Notes under the pieces: model-generated
The model's database searches: none
What the model saw: the letters and a program-made list of their open reading frames with translations, nothing else
Told to the model about the DNA's origin: nothing
Source: Sphingopyxis sp. LC81
Lineage (GTDB): Bacteria; Pseudomonadota; Alphaproteobacteria; Sphingomonadales; Sphingomonadaceae
Direction of reading: 5' to 3'
Assembly: GCF_000756375.1 (NCBI RefSeq)
Contig: NZ_JNFD01000047.1
Coordinates: forward strand, 124,001 to 188,000
Length of the DNA stretch: 64,000 nt
Shown: one piece after another, positions 9,223-17,566 of the stretch
Numbering within the stretch: position 1 is the stretch's first letter
Layout: each line of letters opens with the position of its first letter
Program-made: the position numbers and the translations under genes

Positions 9223-9701
9223 GACCGCCGCGGGGATGGCAGGGCGCACCGCCGCCGCGAACCGGGTTCCAGCGCCATCACCTCATCCCCATCATCCTGG
9301 TCCAGCGCCCGCAAATGGCGGCGATGTTCGAGCAACTTTATCGCGAGGGCTTCGCGCTCCAGCATTTCGGTCGCAACGGGTTAATGCTCCCCGCGTGCGA
9401 GCCGGCGGCGCTGCGGTCGGGCCATGCGCTGCACCGCGGGCCGCACCATGGCTATAGCGATGTCGTCGCGGCGCGGGTCGAAGGGATCAGAGCGCATTTC
9501 GCGCTTCACGCGCCCGCCGACCTGCGCGCCGCGCGGCGCACCGCGGTCATGCGACTGCGTCTGTTGCAGGACACCACGCGCCGCGCCCTGACCGACCGGC
9601 ACGGCGCGGGCTTCTGGCTCAACCGGCGCGACCCGATGCGGTTGTTCGTTGACCGCCCGTTTCTCGATGAGGCGATCGACAGGCTGTTCGGGGGTTTATA
9701 G
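9219..9701 (+). CDS. AHH-type nuclease-domain protein
   Basis: From a TTG start overlapping the previous stop (TTGA), the frame encodes about 160 residues. It begins with the RTGFQRHHLIP motif (HH at about residues 20-21), continues with a helical region containing NGLMLPA, and ends with a conserved HRGPHHGYSDVV segment. This double-histidine pattern is that of the AHH family of HNH/EndoVII-fold nucleases, which occur as toxin modules and as stand-alone proteins. No secretion or delivery domain is present, so a role as a secreted toxin is not supported by the sequence itself. The last six bases overlap the convergent nitronate monooxygenase gene. Confidence 0.68.
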   Translation: MRPPRGWQGAPPPRTGFQRHHLIPIILVQRPQMAAMFEQLYREGFALQHFGRNGLMLPACEPAALRSGHALHRGPHHGYSDVVAARVEGIRAHFALHAPADLRAARRTAVMRLRLLQDTTRRALTDRHGAGFWLNRRDPMRLFVDRPFLDEAIDRLFGGL

Positions 9702-10667
9702 GCGGACCTTCGCTTCGAGTTCGCGGCGCGCGGCGAGATATTGCGCTTCGAGTTCGGCGACAAATTCGGCGACCGGGCGCACCGCGGTGACCGGGCCGAT
9801 GCCCTGGCCCGAACCCCAGATATCCTTCCACGCCTTGACCTTGGTGTTGCCGCCCGAGCCGAAATTCATCGTCTTGAGATCGCCTTCGGGGAGGTTTTCA
9901 GGGTCCATGCCCGCAGCGACGATCGACTGGCGGAGATAATTGCCGTGAACGCCGGTGAAGAGGTTCGAATAGACGATGTCGCCCGCGCGCCCTTCGACGA
10001 TGCCGTTCTTGTAGCTTTCCTCGGCATTGGCTTCGGCGGTCGCGATGAAGGCGCTGCCGATATAGGCGAGGTCGGCGCCGCATGCTTGCGCGGCGAGGAT
10101 CGAGCGGCCGTGGCCGATGGCGCCCGACAAGGCTACGGGTCCGTCGAACCATTCGCGGATTTCCTGCACCAGCGCGAAGGGCGACTGGCGGCCGGCATGA
10201 CCGCCCGCGCCCGCGGCGACGGGGATGAGGCCGTCGGCGCCCTTTTCGATCGCCTTGCGCGCGAACCGGTCGTCGATGATGTCGTGCAGCGTGATGCCGC
10301 CCCAGCCATGAACCGCCTGATTGAGCTCCTCGCGCGCGCCGAGCGAGGTGATCGTGATCGGCACTTTCCATTTCTCGCACGTCGCGATGTCGTCGAGCAG
10401 CCGGTCGTTCGATTTATGGACGATCTGGTTGACCGCGTAAGGCGCCGAGAGCCGGTCGGGATTGTCGCGGTCCCACGCGGCGAGTTCCTCGGTGATCTGG
10501 TGCAACCATTCATCGAGCAAAGACTGCGGGCGCGCGTTGAGTGCCGGGAAGCTGCCGACGACACCCGCCTTGCACTGCGCGATGACAAGTTCGGGTCCCG
10601 ACACGATGAACAACGGCGAGCCGATAACGGGCAAGCGCAGGCGGTCGAAAATCGGGGGAAGGGCCAT
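9696..10667 (-). CDS. Nitronate monooxygenase (2-nitropropane dioxygenase family)
   Basis: The 323-residue protein is an FMN-dependent TIM barrel of the NPD family: LRLPVIGSPLFIVSGPELV at the N-terminus, the glycine-rich VAAGAGGHAGRQSPFALV loop with the catalytic histidine (about residues 150-160), and ALSGAIGHGRSILAAQACGADLAYIGSAF for phosphate binding (about 178-206). Such enzymes oxidise alkyl nitronates; some relatives act on other substrates. It stands alone and converges on the AHH gene with a six-base overlap. Confidence 0.92.
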   Translation of the reverse strand: MALPPIFDRLRLPVIGSPLFIVSGPELVIAQCKAGVVGSFPALNARPQSLLDEWLHQITEELAAWDRDNPDRLSAPYAVNQIVHKSNDRLLDDIATCEKWKVPITITSLGAREELNQAVHGWGGITLHDIIDDRFARKAIEKGADGLIPVAAGAGGHAGRQSPFALVQEIREWFDGPVALSGAIGHGRSILAAQACGADLAYIGSAFIATAEANAEESYKNGIVEGRAGDIVYSNLFTGVHGNYLRQSIVAAGMDPENLPEGDLKTMNFGSGGNTKVKAWKDIWGSGQGIGPVTAVRPVAEFVAELEAQYLAARRELEAKVRL

Positions 10668-10973
10668 GAATCACTCTCCGGTTGCAGTTTGAAACTAACC
10701 TTAACGTAAACGGAAAGCTGTGCAAGCGGGTATCGGGCAGGGCGGGTGGCGGGTGATCGCCGCGTCGGCGGACGCGGATCACTGAATTTATGCCCTCGTA
10801 AACGTGCAAAACAAAAAAATTACGCTTTTGCGACACGGTCTTATCGGTTCGTCGCACCGTGCATACGACGACCTGCGCAACTTTCGACTTCACCGCGAGT
10901 AATCTTGTCCCAGAACGGACCACGCGAATACGCGGGCCCATCTGCGCGGGCGGCAGTTTTGAAGGAGAAGTAT
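10668..10973. other. 306-base divergent intergenic region
   Basis: This gap separates the divergent nitronate monooxygenase and OmpA-domain genes. It holds an interrupted inverted repeat (GTGATC at 10753-10758, GATCAC at 10777-10782, with GC-rich inner arms) and an AT-rich patch around 10800-10835 that is probably promoter DNA. A strong ribosome-binding site (AAGGAG, about 10962-10967) serves the OmpA-domain gene. I see no credible coding region or RNA gene in it. Confidence 0.6.
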
Positions 10974-11852
10974 ATGGGCGCCGTTTCCAAGAGTCCGAAA
11001 ATGTTTTTGATGCTGGCCTTGCTGGCGGGCACTGCAACGAGCAGTCTCGCTGCCCAAGAGCAGGCCCCGAACGATGGCGAAGTCATGGCGACCGTTGTCG
11101 GCACGCTGCCTTCGCCCGACCAGATGACCAAGGGTCCCAAGGTCGAGGGCATCATCGCCGCGCGCACCGATGGCCGGATCAAGGTCGCGACCGCCGATGG
11201 CAACAGCACGACCGTGGCGATCGCCGACTATACGAAGATCAAGAGCAGTGGCGGGTTCCTTGGGCTCGATCGCGACAAGCTTGGCTCAGCTCAACTGCTC
11301 AACGGCCTGCCCGTCACCATCGACACGTTGCAGTGGGATGGCGGACTGGTGGCAAGCCAGGTCCAACTCAAGAGCAAGGATCTGCGCACTGCATCGATGA
11401 TCCACACCGGCACCGACCAGCGCTTTGCCGAACAGACGGCGGCGACCGAGGCGCTGCGCAGCCGCGTGGGCGATATCGACCAGTATAATGTCAAAGGCAC
11501 GACGAACGTGAACTTCGACACCGGCAAGGCGGTGCTGTCCGAGCAGGCGAAGGCCGATCTCTGCAGCGCGGCGTCGCAGGCCGATGGGATGGACAACGCC
11601 CTGCTGTTGGTCGTCGGCTACACCGATTCGACGGGCAGCCAGGAACTCAATCAGGTGCTCAGCGAAAAGCGCGCCAGCCGCGTCGTCAATCATCTTCAGC
11701 AGGCGTGCGGCTGGAAGCCCTATCGTATGCTGACCCCCACCGGGATGGCCGAAGCCGACCCGGCGGCGGACAACACGACGCCCGAAGGCAAGGCCCAGAA
11801 TCGCCGCGTTGCGGTGAATATTCTGGTCAGCAAGGGCCTCGACGGTATGTAA
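10974..11852 (+). CDS. OmpA-domain outer membrane/periplasmic protein
   Basis: The 292-residue protein has a signal peptide (residues 1-27, ending SLAA), an N-terminal domain of about 120 residues that resembles an OB-like beta domain (VEGIIAARTDGRIKVATADG), and a C-terminal OmpA-like peptidoglycan-binding domain (about residues 175-285). The latter is recognised by NVNFDTGKAVLSEQAK, VVGYTDSTGSQELNQVLSEKRA and QNRRVAVNI. It probably anchors to peptidoglycan. The ATG at 10974 has an AAGGAG site seven bases upstream; the open frame extends upstream but has no such signal. Confidence 0.9.
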   Translation: MGAVSKSPKMFLMLALLAGTATSSLAAQEQAPNDGEVMATVVGTLPSPDQMTKGPKVEGIIAARTDGRIKVATADGNSTTVAIADYTKIKSSGGFLGLDRDKLGSAQLLNGLPVTIDTLQWDGGLVASQVQLKSKDLRTASMIHTGTDQRFAEQTAATEALRSRVGDIDQYNVKGTTNVNFDTGKAVLSEQAKADLCSAASQADGMDNALLLVVGYTDSTGSQELNQVLSEKRASRVVNHLQQACGWKPYRMLTPTGMAEADPAADNTTPEGKAQNRRVAVNILVSKGLDGM

Positions 11853-11860
11853 GATGCGCG

Positions 11861-11880
11861 GGGTGGGCGGCGCCCACCCC
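11861..11880 (+). terminator. GC-rich hairpin after the OmpA-domain gene
   Basis: GGGTGGGCG and CGCCCACCC form a hairpin nine bases after the stop codon. There is no U-tract, so it may protect the 3' end rather than terminate; a stronger terminator follows at 11912-11943. Confidence 0.45.
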
Positions 11881-11911
11881 GTACATTTCCGGCCGGAAGC
11901 GGTCGTGACGC

Positions 11912-11950
11912 AACGAAGGGCGGCCGTTGGGCCGCCCTTCGTTGTTTGGG
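11912..11950. terminator. Bidirectional rho-independent terminator
   Basis: AACGAAGGGCGGCC pairs perfectly with GGCCGCCCTTCGTT across a four-base loop and is followed by GTTTGG on the plus strand. It lies between the convergent OmpA-domain gene and the membrane protein gene, so it can serve both. Confidence 0.85.
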
Positions 11951-11956
11951 GGTTGG

Positions 11957-12451
11957 TCAGGCTGCGACCGGGCGGCGGCTGGCCTTCACGGCGAGTGTGC
12001 CGAACAGGATCGCAGCGAGAAGGAGTGCGCCCTGTGCCGCGACGAAGGGGCCTTCGGTTCCGTTCGGGGCGAGCGCATTGAGCGCGGGGACCTTCAGAAA
12101 CGACTGCACCACCAGCACGAAGAGGTTGAGGTAGAGCGCGGCAGTGGCGCTGATCGCATAGACCGTCGCTGCGCGGCCGGCGAGCTTGCGGCCGTACCAG
12201 GCCCAGAAGGCGACCGCGAGCACCAGCGTCGAGACGATCCCCGTGCCGAGCGCCGGGGTGAAGGCGACGATCGGGAAGAGGAAGCCGGTGAGGCTGGTGA
12301 GCAAGGTCGTCCAGAGAAACACGCCGTTCGTGCGGGGCAGGATGTGGCCGCGGGCGAAGGCGGGAAGTGCGATGAGACCGGCGCCGATGCCGACGAAGCT
12401 GATCGCAACGTGCAGCGCGGTGAACTGCGGGATGGTCAAACCGAGGATCAT
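11957..12451 (-). CDS. Small integral membrane protein, unknown function
   Basis: The 164-residue protein has about four or five hydrophobic helices and little else: FTALHVAISFVGIGAGLIAL near the start, a second helix pair around FLWTTLLTSLTGFLFPIVAF, then GIVSTLVLAVAFWAWYG and AALYLNLFVLVVQSFL. Sphingomonads carry conserved proteins of this type next to hydrolases; I cannot name the family. A GGGAG ribosome-binding site precedes the ATG. It follows the alpha/beta hydrolase gene on the same strand after 53 bases, so the two may be co-transcribed. Confidence 0.8.
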   Translation of the reverse strand: MILGLTIPQFTALHVAISFVGIGAGLIALPAFARGHILPRTNGVFLWTTLLTSLTGFLFPIVAFTPALGTGIVSTLVLAVAFWAWYGRKLAGRAATVYAISATAALYLNLFVLVVQSFLKVPALNALAPNGTEGPFVAAQGALLLAAILFGTLAVKASRRPVAA

Positions 12452-12504
12452 TGTCTTTACTCCCTGTTGGGGGCGACGACGGGTCGTCGCCCCGCATATC
12501 CGGA

Positions 12505-13332
12505 TCAGCTGTTGATGAAGTCGAGGAGGTCGGCGTTGAACCGGTCCTGATGGGTGACGGTGAGGCCGTGGTCGGCGCCTTCGTAGACCTTGAGCACCGC
12601 CTGCTTGACGATCTTGACCGTTGAGAGCGCCGAAGCGCCGATCGGCACGATCTGGTCGTCGTCGCCGTGGAGGACGAGCGTCGGCTTGTCGAACTTCTTG
12701 AGGTCTTCGTTGAAGTCGCTTTCCGAAAAGGCGCGGATGCTGTCGAGCAGGCCCTTGAGGCCGCCGTTCATGCCCTGCCGCACAAAGTCGTCGCGCACCG
12801 CTTCGGAGACGACCGCGCCGTCGCGGTTATAGCCGTAGAAGGGCAAAGTCAGATCCTTGAAGAACTGCGGACGATTGTCGAACGTGCCCTTGCGGATGCC
12901 GTCGAAGACGTCGATCGGCAGGCCGCCGGGGTTGGCTTCAGTCTTAAGCATCAGCGGAGGGACCGCGCCGATTAGCGCGACCCTGGCGACGCGGGCGGTG
13001 CCGTGGCGGCCGATATAGCGGGTAACTTCGCCGCCGCCGGTCGAGTGGCCGACGAGGATCACGTCCTTGAGGTCCAACTGTTCGATCAGTTCGGCGAGGT
13101 CGTCGGCGTACTGGTCCATGTTATTATTGTCCCAGACCTGATCCGAGCGGCCATGGCTGCGGCGGTCGTGGGCGATGGTGCGGAAGCCCTGATTGGCGAA
13201 GAAGACCATCTGGGCGTCCCAGGCGTCGGCGCTGAGCGGCCAGCCGTGCGAGAAGACGATTGGCTGGGCGTCCTTCGGACCCCAGTCCTTGAAGAAGATG
13301 TTCGTACCGTCCTTGGTGGTGATGGTGGTCAT
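12505..13332 (-). CDS. Alpha/beta hydrolase, non-heme chloroperoxidase type
   Basis: The 275-residue protein shows the full set of alpha/beta hydrolase landmarks: oxyanion region HGWPL (about residue 28), nucleophile elbow GHSTGGG (Ser about 96), acid in HGDDDQIVP (about 225) and catalytic histidine in GADHGLT (about 254). It is closest in look to cofactor-free chloroperoxidases/arylesterases; the true substrate is unknown. An AAAGGA site lies before the ATG at 13332; the longer open frame upstream was rejected. It is divergent from an AraC-type regulator with 127 bases between starts, which suggests the regulator controls it. Confidence 0.93.
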   Translation of the reverse strand: MTTITTKDGTNIFFKDWGPKDAQPIVFSHGWPLSADAWDAQMVFFANQGFRTIAHDRRSHGRSDQVWDNNNMDQYADDLAELIEQLDLKDVILVGHSTGGGEVTRYIGRHGTARVARVALIGAVPPLMLKTEANPGGLPIDVFDGIRKGTFDNRPQFFKDLTLPFYGYNRDGAVVSEAVRDDFVRQGMNGGLKGLLDSIRAFSESDFNEDLKKFDKPTLVLHGDDDQIVPIGASALSTVKIVKQAVLKVYEGADHGLTVTHQDRFNADLLDFINS

Positions 13333-13459
13333 GTCGTGGTTCCTTTCGTTTCGAGAAGGGCGGGTTTCCGTCCCGGTGATCTGGAGATAGGCCGAACCGA
13401 GCTTGCGCGGGATTGGCGGATACGACATTATGCGGTCCGATTCCGACAAAGGAGCCGAT

Positions 13460-14473
13460 ATGCCCAAGCTGAAGGTGCCGGACGCGACGACCGTGCCGCT
13501 GATCGAGGTCGGGATGATGACCTATCCCGACTGTCAGATGGGGATGGTATATGGGATCACCGACCTGTTCGACGTCGCGGGGCGCTTTGCGGTGGATCAC
13601 GGCCGCAGCCCGATCCGTGTCAGCCATTGGCGGTTGCAGGAAGCGGGAGGCTTCGCGCGCTGGTACGACAGCCATCCCGATGAGGCGGCGGGCAATTCGC
13701 CCGCGGTGCTGATCGCGCCGGGCAGCTTGCATAAGCTGCTCGAACCGGGCGAGGTCGAGCCCTATGCGCGCTGGCTGCTCGACCGGCATGCGCAGGGCGC
13801 GGTGCTCGCGTCGAATTGTGGCGGGGCGTTTGCGCTGGCGGCGACGGGATTGCTCGCGGGGCGGCCGGCGACGACGCACTGGTTTTTCGCCGAGGAGTTC
13901 CGCAGCCGCTTTCCCGACGTGCGGATGGAGGCCGACCGCATGGTGATCGACGATGGCGACATCGTCACCGCGGGCGGGCTGATGGCGTGGACCGATCTGG
14001 GGCTGCGCATCGTCGAACGCTTGCTGGGGCCGACGGTGATGATGGAGACCGCGCGCTTCCTGCTGATTGACCCGTCGGGGCGCGAGCAGAAAAATTATGC
14101 GAGCTTTGCGCCGAAGCTGACGCACGGTGACGAGGCGATCCTGCGCGTCCAGCATTGGTTGCAGGCGCGGGGGGCTGGGCCGGTCGCGGTCGCAGAGATG
14201 GCGGGCGAGGCCGGGATGGAAGAGCGCACCTTTCAGCGCCGCTTCAAGGCCGCCACCGGCATGACTCCGGTCGAATATGTCCAGCATCTGCGTGTCGGCA
14301 AGGCGCGCGAATTGCTGGAATTCACCAAGCGCACGGTCGACCAGATCGCGTGGGCCGTGGGGTATGAGGATGCGGCGGCGTTCCGGAAACTGTTCCACCG
14401 CCTGATCGGCCTGTCGCCGCACGAATATCGGCAGCGTTTTTCGACACCGCAGTCGCTGGCGGAGGTCGCCTGA
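13460..14473 (+). CDS. GlxA-type AraC-family transcriptional regulator (DJ-1/PfpI plus HTH)
   Basis: The 337-residue protein has an N-terminal DJ-1/PfpI-like amidotransferase domain (about residues 1-190; [19 protein letters not shown] holds the nucleophile-elbow cysteine position) and a C-terminal AraC DNA-binding domain (about 230-330; [22 protein letters not shown] and [21 protein letters not shown]). An AAAGGAG site directly before ATG 13460 fixes the start. It is transcribed away from the hydrolase gene. The ligand is unknown. Confidence 0.92.
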   Translation: MPKLKVPDATTVPLIEVGMMTYPDCQMGMVYGITDLFDVAGRFAVDHGRSPIRVSHWRLQEAGGFARWYDSHPDEAAGNSPAVLIAPGSLHKLLEPGEVEPYARWLLDRHAQGAVLASNCGGAFALAATGLLAGRPATTHWFFAEEFRSRFPDVRMEADRMVIDDGDIVTAGGLMAWTDLGLRIVERLLGPTVMMETARFLLIDPSGREQKNYASFAPKLTHGDEAILRVQHWLQARGAGPVAVAEMAGEAGMEERTFQRRFKAATGMTPVEYVQHLRVGKARELLEFTKRTVDQIAWAVGYEDAAAFRKLFHRLIGLSPHEYRQRFSTPQSLAEVA

Positions 14474-14563
14474 ATTTTTTTCCTGGCTTGTGTCGATTTG
14501 GCGGCGGCTCGTTCGTCGTGTTGGCAGGAGCCGCTGTTGGCCCGATCAAAGAGGAGATGGACG

Positions 14564-14995
14564 ATGCGTGTAATGGTCTTTGTCAAAGCGACCGAGGATA
14601 GCGAAAAGGGCCTGCCGCCGACCGAGGACATGACCGAAATGTTCGAGGCGATGGGCAAGTTTAACGAGGAACTGGTGAACGCCGGTGTGATGGTCGACGG
14701 CGATGGGTTGAAACCCTCGTCGGCGGGCAAGCGCATTGCGTTCGACGGCGCGAGCCGGACGGTGATCGACGGCCCCTTTGCCGAGACGCGCGAACTTGTC
14801 GCGGGCTATTGGGTCTGGGAGGTCAAGGATATGGATGAGGCGGTCGCGTGGGCGAAGCGTTGCCCGAACCCGATGCCCGGACCGAGCGAACTCGAAATCC
14901 GCCCCTTCTACGAGATGGAGGATTTCGGCGACGCGATGACGCCCGAACTTGCCGAGCAGGAACAGAAGCTGCGCGAGAAGCTCAGCAGCGAATAA
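14564..14995 (+). CDS. DGPF/YCII-domain protein
   Basis: The 143-residue protein is a YCII-related ferredoxin-like alpha/beta protein with the signature VIDGPFAETRELVAGYWVWEV (about residues 64-84), where DGPF names the family. It is followed four bases downstream by an ECF-type sigma factor. This pairing is the known hallmark of the ECF42 group, in which one or more DGPF genes sit next to, and are targets of, the sigma factor. GAGGAG at 14551-14556 supports the ATG at 14564. The biochemical activity is unknown. Confidence 0.9.
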   Translation: MRVMVFVKATEDSEKGLPPTEDMTEMFEAMGKFNEELVNAGVMVDGDGLKPSSAGKRIAFDGASRTVIDGPFAETRELVAGYWVWEVKDMDEAVAWAKRCPNPMPGPSELEIRPFYEMEDFGDAMTPELAEQEQKLREKLSSE

Positions 14996-14998
14996 TCG

Positions 14999-16312
14999 AT
15001 GCCGGTCGCCATGCTTGCCTCTCCTGCTTCATTGTTCGAGAAGGCAGGCATGGCGGCCAATGAGACCCACCGTGCGATCGAAGCGGTGTTCCGGATCGAG
15101 CGGGCGCGGCTCATCGCCGCGCTCGCCCGGATGACGCGCGACGTCGACCGCGCCGAGGAGCTGGCGCAGGAGGCGCTGCTGATCGCGCTGACCGAATGGC
15201 CGAAGTCGGGGGTGCCCGATAATCCGGGCGCCTGGCTGACCGCGGCGGCGAAACGGCGGGTGATCGACGGTGCCCGGCACCACGCGATGCGGGAGCGGAA
15301 ACATGCCGAAATCGCCCGCGAACTCGATGAGGAGCGCGATATGAGCGTGGAGGCTGTCGAGGCGGCGCTCGACGATCCGCTCGGCGACGAACTGCTCGGG
15401 CTGATCTTCGCCGCCTGCCATCCGGTAATTTCGCCCGAGGCGCGCGCTGCGCTGACGCTGCGACTGGTCGGCGGGTTGACGGTCGAGGAGATCGCACGGG
15501 CTTTCCTGTCGAACGACGCCGCGATCGCAGCGCGGATCACGCGCGCCAAAAAGGCGATTGCCAAGGCGGGGGTCCAGTTCGAGGTTCCGCGCGGTGCCGA
15601 GCTTCAGGCGCGGTTGGGATCGGTGCTTGAGGTCGTCTATCTGATCTTCAACGAAGGCTATGCGGCCACCACGGGCCCCTCTCTCGTTCGTCCGCCGCTG
15701 TGCGGTGAAGCGCAGCGATTAGGGCGCATTCTCGCCGGGTTGATGCCCGAACAGCCTGAGGTGCTGGGGTTGCTCGCGCTAATGGAAATTCAGGCGTCGC
15801 GGTTGACGGCGCGGGCGGGATCCGATGGGCGGTTTGTGCCGCTGACCGAACAGAATCGGGCGCGCTGGGATCAGTTGCTGATCCGCCGCGGGCTCAATGC
15901 GCTCGATCGGGTTGAGGCATTGGACGGGGCTGATGGGCCTTATGCGCTGCAGGCTGCGCTGGCGGCGTGCCATGCCCGGGCGCGGACGGCGGAGGCAACC
16001 GACTGGCAGCGTATCGCGGGCCTTTACGACCGGCTGGGACAGGTAATGCCGTCGCCGGTGGTCGAGCTCAATCGCGCGGTCGCGCACAGCATGGCGTTCG
16101 GTCCCGAAGCCGGACTGCGGCTGGTCGACACGATCGCCGATGCGGCGGCGCTGCGCAATTATGCGCCGCTGCCTGCCGCGCGCGGCGATTTCCTGTTCCG
16201 CGCCGGGCGGCCGGGCGAAGCACGGGCACAGTTTGAGGCAGCGGCAGCGCTCTCGAGCAACGAGCGCGAGCGCGACTTTCTGCTGGCGCGCGCCGCAGCA
16301 TGCACCGAATGA
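14999..16312 (+). CDS. ECF42-type RNA polymerase sigma factor with C-terminal helical extension
   Basis: The 437-residue protein has sigma region 2 (about residues 25-95, RARLIAALARMTRDVDRAEELAQEAL), region 4 (about 125-190, TLRLVGGLTVEEIARAFLSNDAAIAARITRAKKAI) and a C-terminal extension of about 230 residues with TPR-like helices. That size and architecture are typical of ECF42 factors, which lack an anti-sigma factor and use the extension for control. The adjacent DGPF gene fits. The first ATG at 14999 lacks a strong ribosome-binding site; the in-frame ATG at 15050 (MAANETHRAIEAVF) is a reasonable alternative. Confidence 0.92.
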   Translation: MPVAMLASPASLFEKAGMAANETHRAIEAVFRIERARLIAALARMTRDVDRAEELAQEALLIALTEWPKSGVPDNPGAWLTAAAKRRVIDGARHHAMRERKHAEIARELDEERDMSVEAVEAALDDPLGDELLGLIFAACHPVISPEARAALTLRLVGGLTVEEIARAFLSNDAAIAARITRAKKAIAKAGVQFEVPRGAELQARLGSVLEVVYLIFNEGYAATTGPSLVRPPLCGEAQRLGRILAGLMPEQPEVLGLLALMEIQASRLTARAGSDGRFVPLTEQNRARWDQLLIRRGLNALDRVEALDGADGPYALQAALAACHARARTAEATDWQRIAGLYDRLGQVMPSPVVELNRAVAHSMAFGPEAGLRLVDTIADAAALRNYAPLPAARGDFLFRAGRPGEARAQFEAAAALSSNERERDFLLARAAACTE

Positions 16313-16464
16313 CGCCGGTTCGTCTGGAGACGACCGGGACCGAAGCGCAGCCGCTCGTCATCCTCGATGATTTCGCGCCCGAACCGGCAATGGCCGAGCT
16401 GTTCGGGCTGGGTTTACGGGGTTGCTGCTGCTGCGGCGGCGTTGGGCTAATATCCTCCTTGTGA
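16309..16464 (+). pseudogene. Truncated oxygenase-like remnant
   Basis: A frame of 51 residues starts with an ATGA overlap at the sigma factor stop. Its first 30 residues (MTPVRLETTGTEAQPLVILD, then DFAPEPAMAEL) look like the start of the putative 2OG-Fe(II) oxygenase family (DUF6445-like) found in sphingomonads, which opens with a 'PLVVIDDF' strand. Then the frame degenerates into GLRGCCCCGGVGLISSL and stops. The rest of the gene, about 200 residues, is absent. I read it as a deletion remnant; the family call rests on a short segment. Confidence 0.35.
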
Positions 16465-16680
16465 GCCCGGCGGGCGGTAGAAGCGGTGGCGGGTGACCGC
16501 GCCGTCGATGATGTGACCGCGCAGACGCAGGCGCATTTCCTCGGCGCCGGTGGCGGTGGTGCAGACGAGGCGGGTGCCGCCCGATTGCAGCGGTTCGATC
16601 GCGCTGATGCTGACGCCCTGCGACAGGCAGATTTGCTTCACCTCGCTCTCGGGGAGCGTCAGGTTCATCGCGCGGCTCAT
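16447..16680 (-). CDS. Conserved small hypothetical protein (77 aa)
   Basis: MSRAMNLTLPESEVKQICLS opens a 77-residue soluble protein with a predicted beta-rich centre (TRLVCTTATGAEEMRLRLRG) and a basic C-terminus. It overlaps the preceding gene by four bases (ATGA at 16677-16680), so translation is coupled to the DUF2384-like protein. I do not recognise the family. Its position after an antitoxin-like domain makes a partner role possible, but it does not resemble a RES toxin. Confidence 0.75.
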   Translation of the reverse strand: MSRAMNLTLPESEVKQICLSQGVSISAIEPLQSGGTRLVCTTATGAEEMRLRLRGHIIDGAVTRHRFYRPPGSQGGY

Positions 16681-17006
16681 TCGAAGCCCGGATCGCGCGC
16701 GGGGCCCGCGTCGGGTGCCCAGGCGCGGATCGCGGCGGCGACCTGTTCGTAGCCGGTGTCGCTGGCGGTCGCGACGGCGAGCGGGCGGCCGCCGAGTTCG
16801 GCGTTTTCGGTGTTGAGGAAGGCGATCGCGGGATCGCGGCCGCCCATCGTCAGGAAAGCGAGCTGGCTGATATCGCCCTGTCGCCGCGCATCGTCGCGGG
16901 GCAGCGGGGTACGCTTTTGGCGGAAGAAGCTGTTCGACCGCGTCTTGGCGGGGGCCGCGGCTTCGTCGGTGACGGTCGGGTCGGCGGGGCTCGTTTCGGG
17001 ATTCAT
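16677..17006 (-). CDS. Xre/MbcA/ParS toxin-binding (DUF2384-like) domain protein
   Basis: The 109-residue protein has a charged N-terminal half (FFRQKRTPLPRDDARRQGD) and a C-terminal half with AIAFLNTENAELGGRPLAVA, which matches the pattern of the antitoxin domain that binds RES-type toxins ('W/FLNTPNxxLGGRxPLxL'). The N-terminal Xre helix-turn-helix is not evident and no RES toxin gene is adjacent. A GGAGGAG-like site precedes the ATG at 17006. Function is inferred from the domain only. Confidence 0.72.
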   Translation of the reverse strand: MNPETSPADPTVTDEAAAPAKTRSNSFFRQKRTPLPRDDARRQGDISQLAFLTMGGRDPAIAFLNTENAELGGRPLAVATASDTGYEQVAAAIRAWAPDAGPARDPGFE

Positions 17007-17120
17007 AATGCGCGGCTCCTCCTTGTAAGCGGGAGCGCGCATGTCTCTCAGTCGCGGCGGCCTACGAAGAACGCGTGCCGCGATCATATACATATGGGGA
17101 CGGCATAAGGCCATTGTAAG

Positions 17121-17150
17121 GCGCCGCCGGGGAGTGGCTCCCGGCGGCGC
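17121..17150. terminator. Strong hairpin downstream of the thioesterase gene
   Basis: GCGCCGCCGGG pairs perfectly with CCCGGCGGCGC around an eight-base loop, eight bases past the thioesterase stop on the minus strand. A U-tract is missing, so termination strength is uncertain. Confidence 0.6.
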
Positions 17151-17158
17151 GCTTTGGC

Positions 17159-17566
17159 CTAGACGATCTCATCGGCGAGCGGGCGGACGGCGCGCGGGCG
17201 GCGATCGGGGCCGACCGCGACGAAGATGAAGACCGCCTGTGTGACCTTGTTGTCCTCGTCGGCATGGCGATCGCGCGCCCAGGCCTCGACCTCGACGTGC
17301 ATCGAGGTGCGGCCCACTTTGACGAGGCGCCCGAATACCGACACCTCGTCGCCGACGAAGACGGGGCGGTGGAAGGACATGCCTTCCACCGAGATCGTCA
17401 CCGCGCGGCCGCGCGCGTGGCGCGAGGCCACCGACGAGGCCGCAAGGTCCATCTGTGCCATCAGCCAGCCGCCGAAAATGTCGCCATAGACGTTGGCGTT
17501 GGCGGGCATCGCGGTGACGCGGACGGCGGGCTGGCCGTCGGGCATTATGGCCTCAGCTGGCATCAT
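17159..17566 (-). CDS. Acyl-CoA thioesterase (hotdog fold, YciA type)
   Basis: The 135-residue protein has the hotdog thioesterase core: NANVYGDIFGGWLMAQMDLAAS (about residues 20-41, with the catalytic Asp region), VTISVEGMSFHRPVFVGDEVSV (about 55-76) and VTQAVFIFVAVG near the end. It hydrolyses acyl-CoA thioesters. GGAGG at 17570-17574 supports the start at 17566 (or the next ATG at 17563). The start lies inside the last codons of metE, so it is probably co-transcribed with metE. Confidence 0.92.
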   Translation of the reverse strand: MMPAEAIMPDGQPAVRVTAMPANANVYGDIFGGWLMAQMDLAASSVASRHARGRAVTISVEGMSFHRPVFVGDEVSVFGRLVKVGRTSMHVEVEAWARDRHADEDNKVTQAVFIFVAVGPDRRPRAVRPLADEIV

